64,000 nt of DNA from Sipunculus nudus (taxonomy: Eukaryota; Annelida; Sipuncula; Golfingiida; Sipunculidae), in assembly GCA_026874595.1 (NCBI GenBank), contig CM049310.1, positions 79,043,056-79,107,055 of the forward strand, in the 5' to 3' direction. Each line of letters opens with the position of its first letter. Positions within the stretch are counted from its first letter, which is position 1. Positions 22,266 through 32,354 of the stretch are shown one piece after another. The translations under genes and the position numbers were made by a program. Below the pieces are notes generated by a model, which saw only the letters and a program-made list of their open reading frames with translations, did not search any database and was not told where the DNA came from.

Positions 22266-23870
22266 GTAAACCAGAGATGTTTCCATTACTCTCCGCAAGG
22301 AGTCTCTCAGCGATAAAAGTTTGAAAATACCGAAGGAGCAGGGGAATCGCAGGAGAGTTTCGGAGAAAAAAATATATTCGCCAAAAGATTAACATTAGTA
22401 CAAATCTTTTAAATTTTGATCAAATTATATATTAATATTCTTTTCTACTTTATTTACTTTTATTGTAAAATTATCTTTGCAGATTAAGAATTTATCATTT
22501 AAGAGCATGAAGCCAGAAAGCGCGGTACGGCTGTCGCTGTAACGTAAGACACAAAAAAGACCATCCAACGGATGCTAATTTCAAACTTTTCCTTTAATTA
22601 CAATTGTGTGACATTAGAAGTATCATTAACATAACTTTGGAATGCTTATTTCTCAAAGTTCTACCAGTTTTGAATGCATGTCGAATGCAAGTAAATACCG
22701 TTTTTTAACCTATTTTCAAAGTACACGTATTTTTAGAGGATGTTTATTAGAAGTAAGAGTCCTCTTTTATTATGACAACCCTATTTATTTCTGGTCGATC
22801 AAAGCTTTTTATTGACGGCGTTTTGCTTTTTATCTTACATGTCTGTTAATAAAAACGGAATACCATAGACCTCGTGTCAATCATATGCTACCCATATGAA
22901 ATGTTTGGATCTGTCCAGTTTCTTCAGACAAATGTCACAAAATGATGTACGGGTTTTCTGTTAATCCTTGAAATAAAATGCCACCATTTCCATATATTTT
23001 ATATAGGATATTTTTTACTAGCTGGGACAAAGCAAAGTGATGTTATTGGTGTAATTTAAAAAAAAAAAGAACGTGTGTGTGTATGTGTGTGTTCGAAGAC
23101 TTTAGTCACAGCATGAACCCTCGATTTACAATGCCTTTGTATCATTCTGCACGCATTTAAAAATAAAAAGAAGCATTTTACATCAAATGAGCGGATTGTG
23201 CTGCCATCTCGAGACTGTACAATAAACTAGGCGCATCACTCCACATACTCGTATCGAGCGCCATCTATCGATTGTCAACAACACCGGAAACATTGGTTCC
23301 GTGCGGCCGAGGTCCATTCAGTTCGTTTCACATTTGCTTTAGTATTAGTACTAGAAGCAGAAATAATAGTAGTAAATAAACTTATCATGAGAAATAATGG
23401 TAAAATTATTATTATTATTCAGGCAAACTTGGTTGAGAATGGAACCTCGCCTTTAAAATCAAAGTCAGCTACCTAAAAAGATTGCCTTAACAAATAACCT
23501 GCGTCATCCTGCATTTCACTACCAATAGTTCAGTCACCTCTACACATATACTTGATTATGCCGTTCACACACATATGAAAAATAATATTACATTTATTCA
23601 TTTAATACCGTACCAATATCCAGCACTCAGTGCTGCACAGTATAGATACAACATATAATGATAAAAATTTAAGAAAAAAATTATGAAAGCTAAACAACTA
23701 ATTGTATTGAGATAAAAAAAATAAAATATAATTTTTGCGCAGCCACTAAAAAAGAACGATAACCATATGTTCACGTATGAGCAGCTGGTTGACACAGAAG
23801 ATGCAGGTCACTAGAGCGTAAACTACTTGATGGCTTGTATGACCGCACAAGCTCACCTTGTAGCTTGGAG
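22266..23870. other. intergenic, no gene recognised
   Basis: No coding or repeat call. It contains GCGCCATCTATCG near 23258, noted with similar motifs in the findings. Confidence 0.4.

Positions 23871-23871
<1 letters not shown>

Positions 23872-23956
<85 letters not shown>
23872..23956. repeat. (AT)n microsatellite, longest in window
   Basis: About 85 bp of uninterrupted AT. Confidence 0.95.
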
Positions 23957-23959
<3 letters not shown>

Positions 23960-25465
23960 TGGTTATTTCAATTACCCTTATAACAGGAAGAAAACACAAA
24001 GAAAATATTTAATTAAGGGGACAGCTGGTCAAGAAAAAATGACCCAAACCGTTTGTAGCATTAAGGTTTAATTCTGGTCAGCTGCTCTGAAGTGGTCGTG
24101 AAAATACAGAAAGGCTAAAAAAAGTCAGTCCATTCTTAAATGTGTCTGAAACATTTGAACAACTGCTTGAGCCATATTTATTCATGTTTCTGTATAGAGA
24201 AAAAATATTCAAGTAAGATCATGCAGTTATAATGATTGAATCTCCATGGTAACGTGAACATTTTTTTATTTTTTCAGTAAAAGATGCCGTTGTTTTAAGA
24301 TTACTTTTCAAAATCCTAATTTTGAGTAAAATTTCTTCGTAAAATATTTCAGGTATGTAGATAGCGCACCCATTCCGGTCGAATGGACTATTTATTTTAC
24401 GAAGATAAAAGTATATGTGTATATAGTGAAATTCTGTATATAAAAAAAAACATAAATCCAACGCAGAGGAAATTATGTCAGATTTCACTCCGACTGTTAT
24501 CAAAAACTGGTTTGGTGAATGTTATTCAAATTTTGAATGGTTTGCACGGATGATGCCTGCATATCAGTTCTTTTTACGTTACACCATGCCGGCATATTTA
24601 AAAAAGAAAGCAACTCTCAAAGTGCGAAAACCAGAGAAACGTACATGAAATCGTCAAATGTAGGTGGTGCAACAGAATTTGTTATTAGGCCACATTATGG
24701 CAAACAAACGCAGATACATATATTCAAAATTAGTTCCTTCAGGTCATTGCCGAGAATAGCTATGAACAAACGGATAACAGATGGGCGCTGCTCCACAAAT
24801 GTGGCCTAAATAGAGGATGGATTGTTCCATCGGCTGAGAGGAACCTGTTCATCTGAGGCGCCATCTATCGCTCGGCAAATGATAACTTATCTGAAACAGG
24901 GCAACAGATGGCGTTTCTGCATGGATCGCCCCGACAATCTGCAGTCTGAGTCCATTCTTTTCGTGTTTTGTTTTAAATAGTTCTTCCAAACTATCTCTTT
25001 TTCCTTCCGTTGTATTTGCTTTAAGAATGCATGATAACAAAGAAAACTCCGATGTGTGATACAAATTATAGACATATTTTGTGTATTCACAACCGCATTA
25101 ATTCGAAGGAAATATCTTGAATTTTTATTTTTTTCCCCCGATTAACATATGCATGCCAAACCTCAACGCTCAGATCTATCCCAGTTGACATAATTCATAC
25201 ATTCTACCGATTTTTTTTTTCAAAACGGCATTTTGGATGAAATCAAGCGAGGTGTCCTATTTTTTTCAAGACCATGTTAAAATAAAAAATTAAAATTGAG
25301 GGAGAAGTATTCAAGGAAAATACACCCGAGGTCAGGGGGGATTAAGGGGCAAAGGGGGCGCACCCCCCCCCCCCCCCCTTTATGACCTAAACAGATCTAG
25401 GAAACAGGAAAATAAGCATCTAATGCCGATAAACAGACCCAGATTTTGCATAATGCTGCTTTTAA
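23957..25465. other. intergenic, no gene recognised
   Basis: AT-rich with a C-run at about 25361-25378 and a GGCGCCATCTATCG motif near 24858. No supported gene. Confidence 0.4.
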
Positions 25466-25466
25466 C

Positions 25467-25548
25467 ACTATATGGTCCATCTCTAATTCATTATTTACTT
25501 GATATTATATTAATATTAAGTAAATGATAAAGAGATGGACCATATAGT
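25467..25548. other. 82-nt near-perfect hairpin
   Basis: The left arm starts ACTATATGGTCCATCTCT and the right arm ends AGAGATGGACCATATAGT. Inner parts also pair (TTTACTTGATATTA with TAATATTAAGTAAA) with only minor bulges, giving a stem of about 38-40 bp with a tiny loop. It could be a minimal palindromic MITE or a hairpin RNA precursor; the sequence alone does not decide. Confidence 0.8.
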
Positions 25549-26193
25549 ATGAAAAAACGCTATAGGAAAATGCCAGATAAGTAATATAGTTATAAGGAAA
25601 TGACCCAGAAAAGTAACAAATTTGATCGAAATCGACACCAATAGCAATTCAAGCGCCTGTGGCTCAAGATTGCATAAAGAGACCTTGAGTGAACAAATGT
25701 TTGTATCAATGTTGGTTCTCCAGCTTCAGCTCGACATACAAATAAATGCCTAAACAAGTCATAGGGTTAAGTGTGTTGAGAGCTGCTTTTAGGAGCTTGA
25801 CACCTTTACAAAGGCTGGCCGTTTACTTTCTTATTGTTCCTATGTATATCCCTTTTTTCCATATTCATATTTTGTTTACACGAAAATGACCTCGCAGCAT
25901 ATCCACATGCAGTCATGGTTAATATATAAAAATATATATTGTGTATGTTGAGACACTAAGTCCAATGTACAAAAAACAAATTTTATGCATATATATAAAA
26001 CAAACTGGTATAAGAATTTAATTATCCGTTTGGAGCTTTGAGAAAACAATGTCGATAATAACATCTGATGATAATTCATTATAAAATTTATTACAAAGTA
26101 TTTATATATAATTTATTATATATATTATAAATATAATTATATTGATAACTGAAATCTGTAAAATTAAACCATAATTTCCTTTTCACAAACATG
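25549..26193. other. intergenic, no gene recognised
   Basis: A fragment 'GCGCCTGTGGCTCAAGATTG' near 25658 resembles the SINE head of 4441, probably a relic. Otherwise nothing. Confidence 0.4.

Positions 26194-26271
<78 letters not shown>
26194..26271. repeat. (AT)n microsatellite
   Basis: About 78 bp of AT, about 780 bp upstream of the ABCA2-like start codon. Confidence 0.95.
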
Positions 26272-26274
<3 letters not shown>

Positions 26275-27048
26275 AAATCCTCTCAGGTGAAGGCTGCGAT
26301 GTGCGGTTGATTAAATTCCTGGCTTGTCTGACTAAACGAACAATGCGTCCTGTTTACTAGAAGTATGGTCGTACCACGTATAAGTATAATAAACATCAGC
26401 ATATCACGCCAATCCAATGAAATGTAAGCTAGGCCACCTTTTGGCCGTGCGAGGAACACAATATAAGGTCAGGAAAATCCTATGTTTTTTCGCGCAGTTC
26501 TAGGCCAAAAGAAGACGCACTATAGGACAATCCACTCGTTTCGGTGATAGGCAAACGGGTCATGTCCTTTTGGATAAAGAGTGCGAGATAAGTAGGTGAC
26601 AACAGAGTTGACGGGAACAAGATTATCTGCACCAAATGACATGCGTTGTTTGTAAACACGAACCAATGTCGATGTGCTATTTTTAGAAACCATGTGACCT
26701 GGTCTCAGCGAATCGCAGCACACCTACAGGTAGACGTCACCCTAACATCATAGAAGACGGTGATGTGTGCAACGTAAATGGAAGGCCAGTAAATGAACGA
26801 TACATTCGGTGGTTTATCATTAAAACAAGCTTACTGGTTGTCAGTTTGCTACAGATCGAAGTTGGGAAAGAATCTCAGCTAGGGTCGTCTTGTGTAGCAT
26901 GGATTCTCGTGAGAACATAGCTCGCAAGTGATCCCAGAGGCGAACGACTGCTCGGATCAAGCATTCACGAAACAGCTGACTGCTGATCTGTGAACGGACA
27001 AACAAAGAACCGACCAGTCGTAGCAGACGACAGACTCAGGGGGCCAAT
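26272..27048 (+). promoter_or_regulatory. ABCA2-like 5' flank and probable 5'UTR
   Basis: Relatively GC-balanced, repeat-poor sequence between an AT tract and the start codon. Upstream of the start is a 10-codon open frame (ATG 26899 to TGA 26931) in the same frame. A second in-frame TGA about 70 nt before the start confirms that translation cannot begin further upstream in this exon. No TATA box is evident. The transcription start is not determinable. Confidence 0.4.
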
Positions 27049-27114
27049 ATGGGGTTCCTACTGCAGCTCAGGGTACTACTTTGGAAGAATCTCACTTTAA
27101 AAAGAAGAAACCCG
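27049..27114 (+). CDS. ABCA2: ABCA2-like transporter, coding exon 1
   Basis: ABCA2 is a full-size ABC transporter with two transmembrane domains, two large extracellular loops and two nucleotide-binding domains. It acts in endolysosomal membranes on sterol and sphingolipid handling. This exon gives 22 codons, starting MGFLLQLRVLLWKN and ending with the basic stretch LTLKRRNP. It closely matches, from memory of the family, the vertebrate ABCA2 N terminus (a cytosolic helix before the first membrane span). The start has A at -3 and G at +4, and in-frame stops upstream. The exon ends in phase 0 at CCCG|GTGAGT. Its mate exon, beginning with the first membrane span, is 31.6 kb away. Confidence 0.88.
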
Positions 27115-27979
27115 GTGAGTAGAATGATTACACATGTTAAATAGGCCTTCACAGCATGAAGGTCTTGTTATCAGCTTAATCCATACACGCTGAAAGGGTA
27201 CATTGTTCGTTGTGTTACGTAATGTTTAACACTGGTCACAGCGTGCCGCGTGTCCCCGAGGTCTATACGGGATCGTATCACCTTACAAAATGGTCATTGT
27301 GTACCGGGTTACTAGCTGTGAACTATTGGTTTGAATATAAAGAATACATTTTGAATATCTTAATTATTTTCTCTATACATCATTTAAATAAAAACTTTGT
27401 TAAGTATACCTGTTTAGCAGTTATCATGCTGTCTCCTGATTTTGTGAAATGTTAAATGAAAATTTATAGTAAAATGGTTAAATGTTAAATTTTCACCCAG
27501 GCTGATTTCTGAAGGAAAGAATGTTTCAGCCATAGTTTTTCTTTGCACTTTTCATGAAAGTGTTTCCATGTCAGCATGTGCATGAGGGGCCTATGTGGGT
27601 TTACAAGGGGATTTGATGGGCAGAGGCAGACCCATGGTATGCCCAAAGGGGGCCCATGCGGAATATGACCCACTGCAGTGCTGTTGTTTATATAACTGCA
27701 TGAGCCAAATGCTAGCTACAGGCCTGTAAATGCAAACAAATTTTAAAATTGTCTTAAAATTGCTTTTCTTGTTTAGCATTACAGCCCCTATAAGGTGGAC
27801 AAGTTACCCTCTAAAGCTTACTTAGATCTAAATAAAAGTGGTTCAGACCACGGTTTTCAGCGTTTAGTTAGAGGACATGCAGCAACCCATATATATTATG
27901 CATAGTACAGTTGTGTTGGCTCAGTCGGGACATAAATTGTTAGTTAATGTTCAGTATGTATTAAAATATTGGCACTTAC

Positions 27980-28211
27980 CTCTAAAAAAATCAGGTAATT
28001 GTTTCCTCCAACAGCTAAGGTTTACAGCCTGACAAGGCTTGCACGGATTGCTTTGGAGAGTCTGTTCTAGAGCAAAGGCATGGAGATCGGTGAGGAAACC
28101 ACCATCTATCTCGTGGGCATCTCCTGATTGACACATGTTGTGGACTGGCGATACACCCGCTGTGTTTTTTGTTGACAGATGTGATCGCACCCAGTCCATT
28201 GATTTGAACAC
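27980..28211 (-). other. possible antisense exon, unknown gene
   Basis: On the minus strand a 232-nt block is bounded by an acceptor-like TTTCTCCTATAACAG and by a strong donor AGAG|GTAAGT. It is open through its whole length in one frame, encoding about 77 residues (VFKSMDWVRSHLSTKN near the start, NPCKPCQAVNLSCW near the end). The composition is less AT-rich than the surroundings. I recognise no family. No partner exon was identified, so it could be an exon of an unknown gene, a non-coding transcript, or chance. Confidence 0.3.
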
Positions 28212-28286
28212 CTGTTATAGGAGAAAGCAAATGGTTTCAGGGCAATATTTTGGCAGGTACACATTTATTTTAAAGAAAAGAAGCTA

Positions 28287-29611
28287 CAGTAGAACGTCGT
28301 TTATCCGTAACCCTCAGGGGACAAGCTTTTTGTTTGGATGAACCATCGTTCGGGTGAACAATTTCGCATGAAATTGCTCTTGGAACCACCGTGGTTAGGC
28401 ATACCAAGGAGTTCAGGACATTACCACATAGGCCTACTGACTGGCCCAAATTGATAAGGCTTGCCCTTGATAAACGTTGGACAATATATTATAACATTTT
28501 TGATCGATTTAATAAATTATCATATAGAACACATTGTTATATAATAATATAATTATTAGTGAACAGCCCTGCAATGGAAACAATCAGTATCGTACCTACA
28601 TTATGTCACGCATGGCTCTCATGATAACTAGAATGACCTGCCATGACCTCGAAAGTGCTGCCATCTCTCGGCAGATAAGTTAACTACTTGAACCTTTATA
28701 TTTGTACTGTATTTTATTGAAATGACAAGCGAGAGTTTCGGTTGAATGCACAAGTTAACAAGTTTATGTACACAGTTTTATTTCAATTAAATGAAACAAA
28801 AAGTAAATGTTGCTGATCGTTGATCTTTCGACGTTGAATTCTCTGGCGAGATCAGCTAGCTTGGTACCCCTGTCAAGTTTTGCAAGGATCGACAGCTTGT
28901 AATCAACTGACAGGACATGGCGCTTACGTTACTTCATTGACGAATAGGAGTTAACAGCATGTAAAAATTAAGATGGAGTATAATCAGGATGAGCAGTTAA
29001 TCGTTTTGACAATGACTATCACAATGGTTTAATCAGCTTCATAGCATGGTTTATATAAAACTCAGACCTCCTCAACTGCAGTCATAAGCAGCGATACTAG
29101 CTGATCCAAATTCCCATATATTGGGCAGAAATAATCTGGCCAATAGACTTTGTGAGTAAGTAACGGACGCAACATAAACTCAATGCTCACCGGAACAAAG
29201 ATCAGAGCTATCCTTTAAAGCCACCCTGATCAAAGCTGAGCCAAGGACTACGCAGATTGGAGAAGCTGAGTTATCAGATCTACAACCTGCGGTCTGTTGT
29301 AACATTTTGTATGTGCAGGTTAATTACCCCAGCCTGGGCATTGATTAAAGCAACAACAACCCCGACCGGCCTGGCGGTGCAAGTTTTCATAACCTAATGC
29401 CTCGCTTGGGTACACTAATCAGTTGGCAATATGTATAACCGCTGATGTGGCTACTTTTGTTTTGAATCAGACTATCTTTTTTACCTTTTTTTTCTGGATT
29501 TTTTGTCATTGTTCAGATTTCAGATAAATGGTCAAAATTTCGGTTCTCCCTTTTTATTTCTGATGAACGATTTTTTGGATAAATGGTGTTCTGATATTTG
29601 ATGCTCTACTG
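28287..29611 (-). mobile_element. Tigger/pogo-type DNA transposon relic
   Basis: The left end CAGTAGAACGTCGTTTATCC (preceded by TA) and the right end, in reverse CAGTAGAGCATCAAATATC with ACACCATTTATCC further in (followed by TA), have the CAGT start and TA target typical of pogo/Tigger elements. About 1.3 kb remains. The minus strand holds the transposase DNA-binding domain described in the next entry; the DDE domain is absent, so this is an internally deleted, inactive copy. Confidence 0.8.
28803..28925 (-). pseudogene. CENP-B-type HTH fragment of Tigger transposase
   Basis: 41 codons read KRHVLSVDYKLSILAKLD then RGTKLADLAREF and NVERSTISNIY. This is the classic first helix-turn-helix of CENP-B/Tigger transposases. 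An in-frame TAA lies two codons upstream, and the frame drifts into unrelated residues and a stop about 13 codons downstream. It has no intact start or catalytic domain; the pseudogene call is firm. Confidence 0.85.
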
Positions 29612-31903
29612 TATTTTTCGTGTTAATTAAACATGCTTTATAGGTGATTGGGTCCCTTTAATAATAAAGGTTAGGTTTATTGTTTATACAGTGAAAGCCT
29701 TATTTGTTACCACACAGCACTGCTTGTTTTAGGAATATAACACAAACTGGCACATGTATACATGTAAATTTACAAACACTGATACAGGATCTTGTACCAC
29801 ATACTGGTACTCAGAACATCCAGTGATGTATATAACAAGAGTGGTTATGTCCTGAACACTTTTTTTTATAACCCTCCATGTTTAGAACCACAAGCCACAG
29901 CTCACCATTCCTTCAACCTAAATCAGCATAGACACTGAAACATTGTTTATGTATATTGTTAAATATAATATGTCAGTAGACTAAAAAAATAGATAATTCC
30001 TGGATATATGTAAAGATCAGTTGTCTGTCAAGGTGATGTGTGTCATTTATATAATATGCTAATATAATTTAGTTTTAATTGCTTGACCAGAAGTATCTGA
30101 AAAATTGACTTTCTTCAAACTCCAGGTTTTTCCTTCTGTTGTATATTTTAGATTTTAATTATTTTTCATCATATTTACATAAAAGAACATTTAGCCTAGT
30201 TAAAAAAAGATAAGTTCTTTATATCTTTGTCTCACTCTTGAACTCATCAATATTAATTTTTCTACAAAGTAGAAAAGCATCATAAGAAAGTCAAATGCTT
30301 TGAATTATTTTGGACTCAGCTGACTTTCACACATGATAAAGATGTGTTTTCATGTGTGTGTATATGCGTATATGTGTGAACTGGCAGACTAATATATATT
30401 TGTACAATGGATCAAGCAGGCCTCCCACAAAAAGATGCTGAAGTGACGTCATTTTACCCTGAAACCCTGAGTTCACACAGACCTTGTGCATGAAAATCAC
30501 TCCTGTGGCGATTTTCATGCATAAAAGCACATACCCATAAAAACGCTGATGGACACATTGAAACACTCCAGTTACAAAATTATATGAGTGATTTGTCACG
30601 CATGTACGCAAATATGGAAACATCCCTTAAGTTAAAGCCACAGGTCTTTGTCCATTGTCCAGTTTTTCTTCATGAGAATCTGGTAACCTATATTTCGCAG
30701 GCCACATGTGCCATATATTGAGCTGATAAGATATCTTAAAACTGACTCAAGGTACATCATCTTTACATTATTTCAATATCATCAACAGTTCCAAGTAAAA
30801 TTAATGCTAATGCTCTAGGATCCCAATTATAAAATTTTGACGAATTCATTGCCTTAAAAATTGTTGTTTTTGAATTGCATTATTTGGTGGATGAGTGTAA
30901 CGGTCCCATATATTTTTCTGCTGTTACAGAAGTGAAAGAGAAACTTTTAGACCTTTGAAGAAAACTCAGCAATGCAGTAATATATCTTGCATAAAACCAG
31001 CCATATCACTGAAAAACTGTTTTCAGTCAGATCCATAGCTTTGTCATCATACAAAGTCTGAACAAATATCTTCCAAAAATGTTACAAGTAATCTTGAAAT
31101 TCTTCATACAAATGTGCCCAATCATTAATAATTAATGCATGGCTAATGTATAATTTTACCACATAAGCTAAGCATTTAGCAGTCTCGTATAAATTCCATG
31201 AATCAGGAAAATGTACTTTGTGTCAGTGAGGGATGTTATTCTGTAGTAGCCCAACAGTTGTATATATTTGGCACGTGAAAAGAAAATGGGAATGATGCAT
31301 GTGCCACAGTCAGACGTATATCCAATTAATTTGTCAGGATATGAAAAAAAATTAAGGCCTTTAGTTAGATGTTATAGTCTGAAACATTAGTGAAATCTCA
31401 CTATCATGTACCTTATTATCATAAAAATCTCATAGGTGATGTCAGGTTATTGTTTCTCAGGACATGCTTGTCAGCTGAGGATCCTTACCAAAGGGTCCAG
31501 CTTTTAGGTGATTGTGACCAGTTGAAAATGGATTAAACTATTGTTTCTTTAAGGAAGCTTGTCCATTTGATAAACCTTGGTCACCTGACAAAGGAAATAT
31601 GGGAAAGGTAATTTTACATCGAGGGAACAAGCAGCCAGCCTGGCTTGTATGGTTTTGTAGGCTAAGTTTGAGATATTTATATCATTGAACACTTTAAAAT
31701 GGTTTTACAAGGACTTCCTACTTCAAGTCATCAACATATTAAAAAAAAAGACCCATGTGATAAATGCCTACAGTGTGTTTAGAAATTTGGCATTTTGCCT
31801 GTTATTTATTTTGCAGGCATACCTGCAATCAGTCCTTAAAAACCAAGTTCACAATATATCTGTTTTAGGTAAAAGTGGCTTGAAATATCAGCATATCTTT
31901 TTA
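29612..31903. other. intron 1 sequence, no gene recognised
   Basis: Immediately after the Tigger end, 29637-29660 carries TAGGTGATTGGGTCCCTTTA, a lone end of the 'TTTAAAGGGACC' MITE family. The rest is AT-rich with no supported feature. Confidence 0.4.
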
Positions 31904-32354
31904 TCTTTACAGGTGCCCATTTACCTACCTTTTAAAAAAGCATTTATGTGATTTCTGGCATCCCCTGTGTATATTTTAATGATCTTAGGGTGATTTTTGT
32001 TGTGAAAAGTTCTTATAACACCTTCGTGAAGGATGTATGAACCTGTTTATCAATGTGTTGTAAAGAAAGCAGTGTTGACATGTGGGAAAAAACATGTAAC
32101 CTTGGTTGCATATATGCGATATAGAAAGGTCACTTGTTGCAAAATGCCATTTGCAAAGTTCTTGCTCATCTGACATGCTGTCAGATGCCCTTGTTAAATT
32201 TGTTTTGATTAATTTGGTGGGCCCCCCACATCTTATAAACATGTTGATATTAACGAAACAAGCAGTCTGTGTGCGGTGATATCCATGTTTTCTAGTCTAT
32301 TTTTATGAAAGCTCCTAGGGATTACGTTAAGTTTGGAAAGGTCTGATAGGTAAT
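31904..32354 (-). mobile_element. MITE, 'TTTAAAGGGACC' family, copy 2, cut by Helentron H1
   Basis: Inverted relative of 18551-18986 with the same landmarks (CTGGCATCCCCTGTGTATA, GAAAGGTCACTTGTTGC, AAACAAGCAG). Its terminal sequence GATAGGT is interrupted at 32354 by element H1. It apparently resumes at 34974 as TGGATGAG, matching the GATAGGTGATTGGGT end seen at 29637. Confidence 0.75.
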
